A stretch of 64,000 nucleotides of DNA from Xylanibacter brevis ATCC 19188 (GCF_000621725.1 NZ_JHXM01000014.1:1-64000), one strand, 5' to 3'. Positions 8,639-17,814 are shown, numbered from the stretch's first letter. The notes: generated by a model not told the origin, from the letters alone. Translations and numbers: made by a program.

Positions 8639-9098
8639 GTACATCGAACAGCTGCTGAACCGTTACTTCGAGGCCGAAACAACCTTGAAGGAGGAGCAGA
8701 TTCTGAAGGCTTTCTTCGAGCAGGACGAGCAGGAACTGCCCGCCGAACTGCGTCAGTACAGAGAGCTTTTTGTTGCCCTGGAGCCAGAAGAGACGCTGGG
8801 TGACGACTTCGACGCACGCATGCTGCAGATGACTGAGGAGCGCGTACAGGTGAAGGCACGTAGCATCAGCCTCACAGAGCGCATGCGTCCCTTCTTCCGT
8901 GCTGCTGCCGTGGTGGCTGTGGTCATCACTATCGCAGGCGCCCTCGACCAGTCGTTCAAAGAGGACAACACATGGGTCGATGAGTCTGACTTTGCCCAGT
9001 ACCGCGTTTCCACCAGCGACCCGGCCATGGCCGACCTGAAGGTAGATTCGCTGGCCAGCGACTCGCTGATGAAGCAGTCCACGGGCTATTTGGAATAG
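8628..9098 (+). CDS. Small single-pass membrane protein, putative anti-sigma partner
   Basis: 156 residues with no family I can name. The N-terminal half (about 1-88) is acidic and helical, with repeated Glu, Leu and Tyr (YIEQLLNRYFEAETTLKEEQ). A single hydrophobic helix follows at about 89-107 (RAAAVVAVVITIAGALDQ), and the short remainder is rich in Ser and Asp. This order (cytoplasmic helical domain, one membrane span, short periplasmic tail) is that of minimal anti-sigma factors, and the gene overlaps the ECF sigma gene by 11 bp. The role as inhibitor of that sigma factor is inferred from context only; no zinc-binding HxxxCxxC motif is present. Confidence 0.65.
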   Translation: MDYKYIEQLLNRYFEAETTLKEEQILKAFFEQDEQELPAELRQYRELFVALEPEETLGDDFDARMLQMTEERVQVKARSISLTERMRPFFRAAAVVAVVITIAGALDQSFKEDNTWVDESDFAQYRVSTSDPAMADLKVDSLASDSLMKQSTGYLE

Positions 9099-9183
9099 AA
9101 CATTTCTATGCTTTCTCTATATAAATAATCATTAAAATTAAAACAATGGGTGAAGCTGTGAAGTTTCACATATTTGAAAGAAT

Positions 9184-9218
9184 AAAGCCATCCAGTCGAG
9201 AGCGACGGATGGCTTTTT
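9184..9218 (+). terminator. Rho-independent terminator of the sigma/anti-sigma operon
   Basis: Stem GCCATCC (9187-9193) pairs with GGATGGC (9207-9213), with a nested GTCG/CGAC in between, followed by a T run. Confidence 0.8.
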
Positions 9219-9227
9219 CTTTTTCCA

Positions 9228-9303
9228 CTCAAAAATCTCCCTCTTCCTCGGAGAGGGCTGGGGTGAGGCCATTTCCTCCCCCTTGGGGAGGTTAGGAGGG
9301 GGA
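9228..9303. repeat. REP-like palindromic repeat pair between convergent genes
   Basis: Two GC-rich near-palindromes in tandem: one around CCTCTTCCTCGGAGAGGG followed by GCTGGGGTGAGG, and one around CTCCCCCTTGGGGAGG followed by TTAGGAGGGGG. Close relatives occur at 50370-50486, 52724-52800 and 58324-58403, so this is a dispersed family. It lies between the ends of the small membrane protein and the CPBP protease genes. Confidence 0.75.
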
Positions 9304-9311
9304 CGTTATTT

Positions 9312-10121
9312 TTACTTCTTCATCCTATGTTGTAGCTGGAACAATGCGGGCATCAGGATAAACATAGAGAAAACCACGGCCAGCAGCTCCTTGGTGGGCT
9401 GACTGCCAAAGATATCTATCAACTTGATATTGGGCGAAGGATAAGCCCTAAACAGCAGGTAAGCAGCTGTATTGTTGACCCAGTGGTAGATGATGCCTGG
9501 CATCAGACTGCCCGTACGCTCGTACATCCAACCTATCAGCAATCCGATAAGGAACGGATGGAGGAACTGGGCGGGATTCATGTGGGCTACGGCAAACAAC
9601 AGGGCCGAGAATGTGATCATTAGCCAACGATGCTCGGGCTTCCAGTTCAGCAGCGTGCGCAGCACGGCACCGCGAAACACGACTTCCTCGGCAACAGGTG
9701 CCAACAGGCAGATCACAAAGTAGCCACCCGTTATACTCATCAGTTGGGCGCCCATCTGCTCTACCTGTTCAACGTATCGCTGTATGGCTTCAGGCCATTC
9801 TGGCATCAGCTCTTGCAGGAACATAGAGGGGATGATGGCTCCCAATGCCGCTAGTACACACCAGAAGAGCACACCAATAGGGCGCGACTCTAGATACTGG
9901 CGCGACACCTTGGTCCACCCTGTCCCCATGAACAAGGCTATGCCTGCCACAGCAAACAGGATCATATTAATCAGCATGACTACGCTGGGCAACTCGCCAG
10001 CCTGATGGCCAGCATAGAGGCCGTAGCCAAAGGAGACAACTCCCGACACAATCAACTGTAAGGCTAAGAATATCACAACATAGCCCACAGCGTTCAACCA
10101 TCCTAGTTTATTTGTCATCAT
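9312..10121 (-). CDS. CPBP family intramembrane metalloprotease
   Basis: A 269-residue multi-span membrane protein of the CPBP (CAAX protease and bacteriocin-processing, Rce1-like) family. About seven or eight hydrophobic segments are visible. The three family motifs are present: EEVVFRG with Glu145-Glu146 and Arg150, the FAVAHMNP motif with His180, and HWVNN with His213; these residues form the metal site in relatives. The substrate is unknown. The start overlaps the end of ribF by 4 bp (ATGA), so the pair is co-transcribed, an arrangement whose functional meaning is unclear. MM at the start leaves either Met possible. Confidence 0.9.
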   Translation of the reverse strand: MMTNKLGWLNAVGYVVIFLALQLIVSGVVSFGYGLYAGHQAGELPSVVMLINMILFAVAGIALFMGTGWTKVSRQYLESRPIGVLFWCVLAALGAIIPSMFLQELMPEWPEAIQRYVEQVEQMGAQLMSITGGYFVICLLAPVAEEVVFRGAVLRTLLNWKPEHRWLMITFSALLFAVAHMNPAQFLHPFLIGLLIGWMYERTGSLMPGIIYHWVNNTAAYLLFRAYPSPNIKLIDIFGSQPTKELLAVVFSMFILMPALFQLQHRMKK

Positions 10122-11038
10122 CGTATGTTTAGAATTTCTTTTGTTCGTATAGCGTCTTCGTGCATCTGTTGTTTCAGAGCTTCTGCATTCTCGAAGTGCT
10201 GCTCGTCGCGCAAGCGGTCTATCAGGTCAACAGTCAATGGCTGGCCGTAGATATCGTCAGAGAAGTCAAACAAATGAATCTCGGCCGTGCGTTGCTGGCC
10301 GTCAAAGGTGGGACGCATGCCAATGTTCATCATGCCTGGATGCTGTCCCCAGCACTTCACGGCGTAAACGCCATTGGCTGGCAGTAGCTGTTGCGGGTCG
10401 TCGGTCTGCAGGTTGGCCGTGGGGAATCCCAGGTGGCGCCCAATCTGTTCGCCATGGACCACCGTGCCCTGAAGCGAATAAGGACGCCCCAGAAGCGTGC
10501 CTGCCTCCTTCACGCGACCTTCGTGCAGCAACTCGCGAAGCAGCGATGAGCACACCGTCTGGCCGTTGACCGTCAGTGGCTTTCCAGCCAGCACATCCAT
10601 GCCAAGCGTCTGTCCATAGCGCTGATAGTCTTCGAAGCCCTCGCTGCGGTCATGGCCGAAGCGGTTGTCATAGCCCGTCAGCAGCAGTTTCACCTGTAGC
10701 GACTTGCACAGCACCTCACTCATAAAGGCAAAAGCCGAGAATGCCGCCATCTGCTTGTTGAAGCGCAGCACCACCACCGTGTCGATGCCCGTAGCTTTCA
10801 GCAGTTTCAGCTTCTCGTGCAGTGGTGTCAACAGTTCGGCTTTCCACTCGCCATGTACCACCTGGCGCGGATGACGCTCAAAGGTGACCACCATGGTGCG
10901 CAGCCCCATGCGGGCAGCCTCCTCTTTCAGCTGTCCAATCAAGTATTGGTGTCCCTGGTGTACGCCATCAAAGAAGCCAACGGTGGCTGCATAAGCCCCA
11001 TCGTTCAGCGACTGATCAGGATAAAATATCGTTTTCAT
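10118..11038 (-). CDS. ribF: Bifunctional riboflavin kinase / FAD synthetase
   Basis: Converts riboflavin to FMN and FMN to FAD in the cytoplasm. The 306-residue length is normal for bacterial RibF. The N-terminal nucleotidyltransferase has TVGFFDGVHQGHQYL (residues about 19-33, with the HxGH-type motif), and the C-terminal kinase has GRHLGFPTAN and the NGVYAV strand. The start is placed at MKTIFYPDQ rather than 30 bp upstream, because the -7 box overlaps the upstream start and the family begins close to this Met. The -7 box is only 7 bp from the ATG, so the message may be almost leaderless. Confidence 0.95.
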   Translation of the reverse strand: MKTIFYPDQSLNDGAYAATVGFFDGVHQGHQYLIGQLKEEAARMGLRTMVVTFERHPRQVVHGEWKAELLTPLHEKLKLLKATGIDTVVVLRFNKQMAAFSAFAFMSEVLCKSLQVKLLLTGYDNRFGHDRSEGFEDYQRYGQTLGMDVLAGKPLTVNGQTVCSSLLRELLHEGRVKEAGTLLGRPYSLQGTVVHGEQIGRHLGFPTANLQTDDPQQLLPANGVYAVKCWGQHPGMMNIGMRPTFDGQQRTAEIHLFDFSDDIYGQPLTVDLIDRLRDEQHFENAEALKQQMHEDAIRTKEILNIR

Positions 11039-11045
11039 TATGCTG

Positions 11046-11053
11046 CAAAGGTA
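11046..11053 (-). promoter_or_regulatory. -7 box of ribF, very close to the start codon
   Basis: TACCTTTG on the minus strand, ending 7 bp before the ribF ATG. If transcription starts about 7 bp downstream as usual, the 5' leader is absent or only a base or two long. Confidence 0.55.
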
Positions 11054-11169
11054 CGAATAAGCGAGCAAAAATGCAAATGAATTTGCAATTTTCCGAACGA
11101 GAGCACCCTGCGAGGCACCAGCCTCAAAGGCACTTCCCCACTATTATTTACGTCTTTTTACATAAAAAA

Positions 11170-11201
11170 TTTGGATAATTCGCAAATTACTTGTACCTTT
11201 G
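11170..11201 (+). promoter_or_regulatory. Promoter of the tRNA gene
   Basis: TTTG at 11170-11173 and TACCTTTG at 11194-11201, spacing 20 bp, 12 bp before the mature tRNA 5' end. Confidence 0.75.
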
Positions 11202-11213
11202 CACGCTGTAATT

Positions 11214-11287
11214 GGACTTGTAGCTCAGTTGGTTAGAGCAACAGACTCATAATCTGGAGGTCCCAGGTTCAAGCCCTGGCTGGTCCA
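11214..11287 (+). tRNA. tRNA with anticodon CAT (probably Met)
   Basis: A 74-base cloverleaf: D arm GCTC...GAGC, anticodon loop CTCATAA giving anticodon CAT, five-base variable loop, T arm CCAGG-TTCAAGC-CCTGG and discriminator A. CCA is not encoded. The acceptor stem has a T:T mismatch at pair 6-67 and a T:G at 5-68, and pair 27-43 is A:G. A CAT anticodon can be elongator Met, initiator or lysidine-modified Ile. The first acceptor pair is G:C and the anticodon stem lacks the three G:C pairs of initiators, so Met elongator or Ile2 is more likely. Confidence 0.93.
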
Positions 11288-11298
11288 CACTAAAAATC

Positions 11299-11331
11299 AA
11301 GGAGTTACGCAAATTGCGTAACTCCTTTTTT
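11299..11331 (+). terminator. Terminator after the tRNA
   Basis: AAGGAGTTACGCAA pairs with TTGCGTAACTCCTT and is followed by a T run; it begins 12 bp after the tRNA. Confidence 0.85.
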
Positions 11332-11396
11332 CATGTCTGCGCAAACAATGCGTAAACATTCAGGTTCTGTTAGGGGTATTTTGGAGAGTCAATAAG

Positions 11397-13577
11397 CTAC
11401 ATATAGACATCCAACCGGCCGCCATTGACGATGTCATCATGTTGCAGCACATACCGCTTATATGCTTTTCCGTTTAGTTTCATTGACCGGATATAGAAGT
11501 CGGCAGGATTCTTCCGATGTGTCACGATCTCAAATTTCTTATCTTTTGCCAGGTGAATGGTGACACGATCGAACAATGGCGTACCAATGGCGTACTGACC
11601 TCCAACGGGACAGACAGGATAAAATCCCATCGACGAGAACACATACCACGACGACATCTCGCCACAGTCATCATTGCCTGCATAGCCATTACTGCCAACA
11701 TTATAGAGTTTAGAACATATCTCTCTAATCAAACGCTGTGTTTTGAGAGGCTGCCCAGCATAAGCATAAAGATAAGCTACATGGTGGCTAGGTTCATTAC
11801 CATGAACATACTGACCGATAAACCCTGAGGCATTGTCGTTCTTCTCGCCACTCCTGTCCTCAAGAGAGAAGAAACGGTCTAGGCGTTCGCAAAACTTTTT
11901 CGCCCCACCCTGTAAGGCAATTAGTCCGTCAATATCATGCGGCACATACCAAGACCACTGCCAGGCATTCCCCTCGGTATAAGGATAACCTCCATTAGCC
12001 CCGTATCGTAGTGGGTCGAAAGGTGTGAGCCAACTCCCATCAGAAGTCTTTGCCTGAAAGAATCCATTAGAAGGATTGAAGAGATGACGATAGTTCTGAC
12101 TACGCTTCATGAAGCGTTGAGAAATGCTATCCTGTCCCAAATAGTGAGCCAACTGAGCCACGCACCAATCATCGAAAGCTTGTTCGAGCGTTATGCTGAC
12201 CGACTGAGTCTGCTTGTCTTCTGGCATATAACCATAACGCTCCCATAACTCAAAGGGTGAGCCAGGATGCGAAATAGTAGCCGATGCCACACATGCCTTC
12301 AAGACGTGCTCGGCATCTATGCCCGACAGTCCTTTCATGACAGCATCGACGACCACCGGGATGGCATGGTTGCCAATCATGCAGTAGTTATCTTGTCCCC
12401 ACAAATCCCATATGGGCAGGTAACCATAGCTATCGAAATGTGCCAACATGGAATTCACAAACTGTACGTTATGCTCTGGGGCAATGAGCGTATATAGCGG
12501 ATGTGCTGCACGAAAGGTGTCCCATAGCGAGAAGGTGGAATAGTAGGACTGTCCCTGTGGCATGCGGCGAGTAGAATAGTCTGTAGCAGTATAGTCACCA
12601 TTGACATCGCTCATGATGTTTGGCTGAATGAAAGCGTGATAGAGAGAAGTATAGAATTTCTGCATGTCTTGGCTTTCGCCTTCCACCTCGATGCGACTTA
12701 AAATCTTCTCCCACTGCTCATCAGCCCTTTCCTTATATTCATCGAAATTCCAAGAAAGGGCCTCACGCTCCATATTCAAGCGCGCATTCTCAATGCTTGT
12801 AGTAGAAAGTGCAACCTTCACCACCAAAGGAGCATTACTCGTATTATCTGTACAAACCCATGCCTTCAAAGCTTTACCATTGACCACATTCATAGGGCCA
12901 TAATGGTGGGTATCGTCAAACATATCAAAAGATACTATCTTTCGGGAAAGCTCCATGTGAAAGTACACCCGGCGTAGCTTTGCCCATCCTGTGATCATGC
13001 GATAGCCCTCAACAACCGTAGGACTAACGATGCGCAGTTGTGACTGAATGATACGACGCTCCCATGACCCTTTCGGAGCCGAGTGGTCCAAATCGATGAA
13101 TAATTGCCGAGGTTTGCCCTTGGGGTAGCTGTATCGGTGCACTCCAGTATGAGTCGTAGCTGTCAGTTCTGCCATAATACTATCTTCCAACATTACAGCA
13201 TAATAGCCAGGATGAGCAACCTCTTGTTCATGGTTAAGGATTGACCAAGTTGCGCCAGTAGTTGAAGGCATCAGCAACAAATCTATCAGGTCGCAAGCAC
13301 CGGTACCACTCAGTCGAGTATGACTGAATCCACACAAATGCGAATCATTATAGTCGTAGCCCGAAGCCTTATCCCAATCTGGCGACGCCTGTGTATCAGG
13401 GCTAAGCTGCACCATACCAAAAGGCACTGTGGCTCCTGGATAACAATTGCCAGACAGCGAGTTCTCAACTGCCCCTGTACCGATAAACGGATTTACATAT
13501 TTGGTGTATTGGCCAGCCTGTATGCCGAGAACAGACCAGATTGCAATGGCAAAGCCTGCAATGATCTTCGATTTCAT
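11397..13577 (-). CDS. Glycoside hydrolase family 92 alpha-mannosidase
   Basis: A secreted exo-acting alpha-mannosidase of 726 residues; GH92 enzymes are calcium-dependent, inverting, and remove mannose from N-glycans and yeast mannan. After a signal peptide (about 1-21) comes the conserved opening VNPFIGTG, then PGATVPFGMVQLSPDT and GYDYNDSHLCGFSHTRLSGTG of the N-terminal beta-sandwich. The alpha/alpha domain carries FSLWDTFRAAHPLYTL, EGNAWQWSWYVPHD, GNEPSHHVAYLY and GNDDCGEMSSWYVFSSMGFYP, all typical. It is the third gene of an operon, its ATG overlapping the stop of the upstream alpha-galactosidase-like gene by 4 bp, so the enzymes are likely made together for one glycan. Confidence 0.95.
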   Translation of the reverse strand: MKSKIIAGFAIAIWSVLGIQAGQYTKYVNPFIGTGAVENSLSGNCYPGATVPFGMVQLSPDTQASPDWDKASGYDYNDSHLCGFSHTRLSGTGACDLIDLLLMPSTTGATWSILNHEQEVAHPGYYAVMLEDSIMAELTATTHTGVHRYSYPKGKPRQLFIDLDHSAPKGSWERRIIQSQLRIVSPTVVEGYRMITGWAKLRRVYFHMELSRKIVSFDMFDDTHHYGPMNVVNGKALKAWVCTDNTSNAPLVVKVALSTTSIENARLNMEREALSWNFDEYKERADEQWEKILSRIEVEGESQDMQKFYTSLYHAFIQPNIMSDVNGDYTATDYSTRRMPQGQSYYSTFSLWDTFRAAHPLYTLIAPEHNVQFVNSMLAHFDSYGYLPIWDLWGQDNYCMIGNHAIPVVVDAVMKGLSGIDAEHVLKACVASATISHPGSPFELWERYGYMPEDKQTQSVSITLEQAFDDWCVAQLAHYLGQDSISQRFMKRSQNYRHLFNPSNGFFQAKTSDGSWLTPFDPLRYGANGGYPYTEGNAWQWSWYVPHDIDGLIALQGGAKKFCERLDRFFSLEDRSGEKNDNASGFIGQYVHGNEPSHHVAYLYAYAGQPLKTQRLIREICSKLYNVGSNGYAGNDDCGEMSSWYVFSSMGFYPVCPVGGQYAIGTPLFDRVTIHLAKDKKFEIVTHRKNPADFYIRSMKLNGKAYKRYVLQHDDIVNGGRLDVYM

Positions 13578-15802
13578 TTGACTATATATTTTTTCCCTTC
13601 TCTAATATAAATACCACGTTTCAAAGCAACAGACATCCTGCGCCCCTGTAGGTCGAAGACAACGGCAGGCCCTGTATATTGTTCTTTTCCTGCACTCACA
13701 ATGCCCAATGCGGTATTCTTCTCAATACGATAGATACGAGCATCACAGGCCGGCACCCGATATTGAAAACCGGTAGAGCCTTGGTCTATCATCTCACCCA
13801 TCCACAGTTCTTTGATCTCCTTGATGCTGGCTGCATCGATGCCCAAGTCGGCAAAGGGCAGCGAGCCAGACAATGGCATGAGCATTTGATAGTTGAACAC
13901 AGCCACATAGACATATCTGTCGTTCTCGTAAGTCATCAGCGATTCTGCCCCCACGCTTGAAGACGCATTGCCATAGACAGGCCTGAACGACCCACAGGTG
14001 CGCGGTATCTCGTTGACGTCTTCGTTGGTCAGGAACATCAGGGCGCGTTGCTGAGAGATGTCGCTATAGTTCTCCCCCACCTTTCCGCTGCCATTATGCA
14101 GCACAACGTTCGGACTGAAATTGTCGCCAGTCAGGAATGCGCCCACCACGGCACCACTGGTGATTCGCGCACGGTTAGCCCCCTCGCTCTGAACACCACC
14201 TGCCTCTTGGCGCATGGCCATCACCATGTGGTCGGGATCGTTGGCCACGTAGAGCTGGTTCAGCCACCATCCATAGCTGGCATTGTTCATCACGTACTTC
14301 GTGTGGTCCATGGCTCCCCATGCATCGCACGAAATTCGTCGGCCGTGTGTGTAGTGATAGGGAAATATAGGTGCGATGCTCAGGTCCAGATACATATCGC
14401 CAGCATAACGCATCAGGCAGGCCATACCCTCGTTGTAGGCCTGAATGCCCGTATGACAGTCCTTGTTATACCAACTATCAGCCTCGATAGCACCATTCGA
14501 CATAAAGTCACATTTCAAGTATTCTATGCCCCACGACTTAAACTTCTGCATTTCGCTCAGCATGAACTGTTTGGTGCCTACATGCGTTGGGTCGAGACAA
14601 TAGGCGCCGTCAACCACCTTATAACGCCCATGCACCTTCAGCGCGATGTCACGGAAGCGGTATTTATTGCTGGTTCCAGGCACATAGCTCTGCAAGTCGC
14701 CAAATCGACAGAACGAACCATAATAAAGACCTGGAATCATATTGTTTTCCTTACAATAGCTCACGAAGCTTTTCACCTGCTGCACAGAGAGGTTATCGTT
14801 CCACCACGCATCCAGACTCAGCACCACACGTCCTTCGCGATCATGAAAGCCATGCTCCACCAGGTTATCGCGGATAAAGTTGCCACAATCCATCACCCCT
14901 TGATAGGAGATGTCGGTTGACTGCACGCCCCACGAGCTCCAACCATAGGGAGCACCAGCAGCCCATTCGCGCTTGGGGGCTATAAGCGAACAAGCCTGTC
15001 CAAATGTCTCCATACCAGTGCGCCAGTCGTCAAACCATCCCATCATAAAACGTGCGGAGCGCACCGTATCTGCTACCACAGCGCCATGAGGCATCACCAT
15101 CTGTTCGCTCTGTATGGAGTCGTGTGAATGCTCGTCCGTATAACCCGAGATGAGCGCCAGTTCATCTACCTTGTCATAGTCAGAGGCTGTCACACGAACA
15201 GCACTTTTCCACAGGTCATGATCAAGTGCACCGCAAATCAATCCGCCACGGGTGTCCGTATTATAAATGGCTGTCACGGCATAAGAGTTCACAGTGCTTC
15301 GCAATGTGTTTGAGGCATAGCGAATGAAGCCATCATTGTCCCAAGGCACAAACAGCATGCGGTTCTTCTTGCCCGCTGGCATCACACTGCTGCTGGTGGT
15401 GCTTTTCAGCGGCAGCACATAGTTGCTGCTCGTCGTCGAACCATTGGTCATAGACAGTTGAGCCACCATATAAGGATGCGAATCATAGCATGACAACGTT
15501 TGAATCAGCACCATGCCATCATCCATTCGGTAGGTAATACACAACTGCCGACCACTGCCAAAAACATCCGAGACATCGTTCTGTTCTACACTGACAGAGG
15601 AGGCATTGAACGAGTAATAGGTGTTGTCGCCCTGCCTGGCCTCAGCATAGGCATCCGCCATCAACTGGCGTCCACGATAGTCTATATTCAATCGCTGGGT
15701 TGTTTCGTCAAAACGGATGGTCCAGCCATTACTGATGAAATCGGCCGACAGTCCTTTCGCAGAAATGATTAAAGCGAAAAGCAATAAAAACAATTGTCTC
15801 AT
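13574..15802 (-). CDS. Secreted clan-D-like glycosidase (predicted alpha-galactosidase), paralogue B
   Basis: 742 residues with a signal peptide (about 1-20), an N-terminal beta-sandwich (21-270), a TIM barrel beginning at PYGWSSWG (about 286), and a C-terminal beta domain. The barrel shows IEYLKCDFMS with Asp432 as likely nucleophile and GRRISCDAW with Asp493 as likely acid/base, the GH27/GH36 plan. The exact CAZy family cannot be fixed by eye. The end reads DLQGRRM...GIYIREGKKYIVK, which resembles the C-terminal sorting tails of type IX-secreted Prevotella proteins, so export to the cell surface or medium is plausible. Both ends overlap the neighbouring operon genes by 4 bp. It is a paralogue of the genes at 15799 and 26527. 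Confidence 0.8.
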   Translation of the reverse strand: MRQLFLLLFALIISAKGLSADFISNGWTIRFDETTQRLNIDYRGRQLMADAYAEARQGDNTYYSFNASSVSVEQNDVSDVFGSGRQLCITYRMDDGMVLIQTLSCYDSHPYMVAQLSMTNGSTTSSNYVLPLKSTTSSSVMPAGKKNRMLFVPWDNDGFIRYASNTLRSTVNSYAVTAIYNTDTRGGLICGALDHDLWKSAVRVTASDYDKVDELALISGYTDEHSHDSIQSEQMVMPHGAVVADTVRSARFMMGWFDDWRTGMETFGQACSLIAPKREWAAGAPYGWSSWGVQSTDISYQGVMDCGNFIRDNLVEHGFHDREGRVVLSLDAWWNDNLSVQQVKSFVSYCKENNMIPGLYYGSFCRFGDLQSYVPGTSNKYRFRDIALKVHGRYKVVDGAYCLDPTHVGTKQFMLSEMQKFKSWGIEYLKCDFMSNGAIEADSWYNKDCHTGIQAYNEGMACLMRYAGDMYLDLSIAPIFPYHYTHGRRISCDAWGAMDHTKYVMNNASYGWWLNQLYVANDPDHMVMAMRQEAGGVQSEGANRARITSGAVVGAFLTGDNFSPNVVLHNGSGKVGENYSDISQQRALMFLTNEDVNEIPRTCGSFRPVYGNASSSVGAESLMTYENDRYVYVAVFNYQMLMPLSGSLPFADLGIDAASIKEIKELWMGEMIDQGSTGFQYRVPACDARIYRIEKNTALGIVSAGKEQYTGPAVVFDLQGRRMSVALKRGIYIREGKKYIVK

Positions 15803-17775
15803 ACGGCCTTAATTCTGAACACTTTCACATCCTTGCTGGGAATAGTCTGCACATCGTCTATTCCTACTTTCTTATGACTCCACAACTCCTCTACCGTGTA
15901 GGTTTTAGCACCATCAAGTGGTATCAGTTGCTTGTCGAAACGGAAGACACTCGGTTGGTCGGTGTAGTTAAACACCGCCAGATGTATCGTGCCATCAGGT
16001 TCTGTGCGGACGAACACATGCTCTGAGCGCTCGTCATTACCCAGCAGCGGACGGAAAGAGCGCCCCGTGGCCAGTCGGTTGATATCGGGATTCGTCAGGT
16101 AAAGACGTGCACGGGCAATAGCCATACTATCGGCCGAGAAGTCATCGCCAGTAATATAGACTCCTGTAATCACGCTGGAAGTGATGCGAGCACGGTTCTC
16201 GCCCTCGGTAGCATCGCGCAACACCACATGGTCGGCATCGTTATATTGATAAACGCCATCAATCCACCATCCATACGACAGGGCGTTCATAGTGTATTCC
16301 GTGTCCTTGATTTTATTCCAGGCATCGCAAGCTATACGACGGCTTTGAGCATACTGGGCAGGGAAGATGGGCGAAATACTGAGGTTGAGGTACATATCAG
16401 AGAAGATGCTATCCAACAGATGCATACCGTAATTATAGGCCTGTGTACCCGTGGTCACATCCGAACGATACCACGCATCGGCCTCCATGCGGCCATGAGT
16501 CATGAAGTCCATCTTGACGTACTTATAGCCACAGCGGCGAAACAAGTCGTGCGTTTGTTCCATCATGGTCTTCACAGCCGGATGCGTCGGATCAATGGCA
16601 TAGGCACCATCCAAGTCCTGCGGTTGGCCATCGGCATACAAATAAAGATCCTTATACTTATATTGTTCTACACCCGGTACTTCGCGTTCAGGGTTCTTAC
16701 CCCAGTCCGTAAAGGGTGTCCAATAGATGCATGGCACCTGATGGTTCTTGACGCAGCGGTCGGCAAAATCCTTAAGCTCCTCTTCAGAGAAGTTGTTCCA
16801 GCCAGAGTCCAGTCCGGTGTAGAGCAGACCATCGCTATTGGCAAACGACCGGTTCTGCAACTCCTGTGCAAAGAAATCAGAGATGCGGGTAGAGTTGTTA
16901 TGATTAACCTTGAAAGCCAAGGCTCCCCATGAGTTCCAGCCTACAGGCATGGCTTTCTCCCATTGACGTGGCGGAGTGACGATCGCATTGGCCTGAGCGA
17001 AGCGTTCCAACCCCATACGCCAATCATCATACAGCCCAATCATCATGCGCGCAGAAGTCACCTGTTGTCCTTTGACACTACCATGAGACAACTTGTCGCG
17101 CGTCAATTGGTCGGCCACACCACTATATGCCCGCAACTGCAGGGCAGAACTATTCAGTTCAATCGCATTCTTCCACACGTCATGGTCTATGGCACCGATA
17201 ACCAGTCCATGTCTGCTTTGCGGATTGTACAAAGCCGTCACCTCATAGGAACGAAGCATGGCGGTGTCTGGCAGCTGATGCGAAGAGAAACGCACCCAGG
17301 CATCGTTGTCGAAAGGCACAAACAGCGCCCGCTGATGCTGTCCGAAGAGCGCTGCATTGGCATGCTCCATCACGATAGGCGCAATATAGTTAGAACAAAC
17401 ACCTTTGTCGGCCGACACGCAGACATCCGTCAAAATAAAATCTTCATAGACATAGAAGTGCTGAGTCAGCGTGGGAAGAAGCTGGCTGGTATATGTGATA
17501 GTCCAAAGCTTTCCCTCTCCGAATTGATCCATGATGTGCTTGACCGAGAACGACGGTTCCTTATACGCTTGTGTGCTGATGACCGTTTCGTCCTCAAGGC
17601 GGTACTCAGCAGTCATGTTCGTGGCAATTTTTTCTTGTCCGCGCTGAATGTTAATACCATTTTGATATGACAACGACCACTTACCCTGGGTCACGCTCCT
17701 TGTTTCGCTGCATCCAGTTGTCAAAGAGCACAGCAACATGAGGAGGAAAAGATAATACTGATGTTTCTTGTTCAT
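15799..17775 (-). CDS. Lipoprotein clan-D-like glycosidase (predicted alpha-galactosidase), paralogue A
   Basis: 658 residues from the chosen Met (MNKKHQYYLF). An upstream in-frame Met 30 bp away is rejected because it spoils the lipoprotein signal peptide and sits on the putative -7 box. Lipobox LTTGC puts the lipid Cys at residue 22, so this paralogue is membrane-anchored while its neighbour is a free secreted form. The barrel begins at MPVGWNSWG (about 276); YKYVKMDFMTHG gives Asp423 as likely nucleophile and SRRIACDAW gives Asp484 as likely acid/base. It is the first gene of the three-gene operon ending in GH92, and the hybrid regulator lies 99 bp upstream on the same strand. Substrate unknown; alpha-galactoside is the best guess. 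Confidence 0.8.
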   Translation of the reverse strand: MNKKHQYYLFLLMLLCSLTTGCSETRSVTQGKWSLSYQNGINIQRGQEKIATNMTAEYRLEDETVISTQAYKEPSFSVKHIMDQFGEGKLWTITYTSQLLPTLTQHFYVYEDFILTDVCVSADKGVCSNYIAPIVMEHANAALFGQHQRALFVPFDNDAWVRFSSHQLPDTAMLRSYEVTALYNPQSRHGLVIGAIDHDVWKNAIELNSSALQLRAYSGVADQLTRDKLSHGSVKGQQVTSARMMIGLYDDWRMGLERFAQANAIVTPPRQWEKAMPVGWNSWGALAFKVNHNNSTRISDFFAQELQNRSFANSDGLLYTGLDSGWNNFSEEELKDFADRCVKNHQVPCIYWTPFTDWGKNPEREVPGVEQYKYKDLYLYADGQPQDLDGAYAIDPTHPAVKTMMEQTHDLFRRCGYKYVKMDFMTHGRMEADAWYRSDVTTGTQAYNYGMHLLDSIFSDMYLNLSISPIFPAQYAQSRRIACDAWNKIKDTEYTMNALSYGWWIDGVYQYNDADHVVLRDATEGENRARITSSVITGVYITGDDFSADSMAIARARLYLTNPDINRLATGRSFRPLLGNDERSEHVFVRTEPDGTIHLAVFNYTDQPSVFRFDKQLIPLDGAKTYTVEELWSHKKVGIDDVQTIPSKDVKVFRIKAV

Positions 17776-17806
17776 AATTACTAACAGACTGTTTTGATTC
17801 TGCATG

Positions 17807-17814
17807 CAAAGTTA
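17807..17814 (-). promoter_or_regulatory. Possible -7 box of the glycosidase operon
   Basis: TAACTTTG on the minus strand, 31 bp before the lipoprotein glycosidase ATG. There is no obvious -33 TTTG at the expected distance, so an activator may be needed. Confidence 0.5.

Noticed and set aside
9146..9295. Small ORF ATGGGTGAAGCTGTG after the anti-sigma gene
   Set aside because: It runs through the terminator and REP-like palindromes, and its product is low-complexity.
11214..11396. Integration site of a mobile element at the tRNA 3' end
   Set aside because: No integrase and no repeat of the tRNA 3' end were seen downstream.
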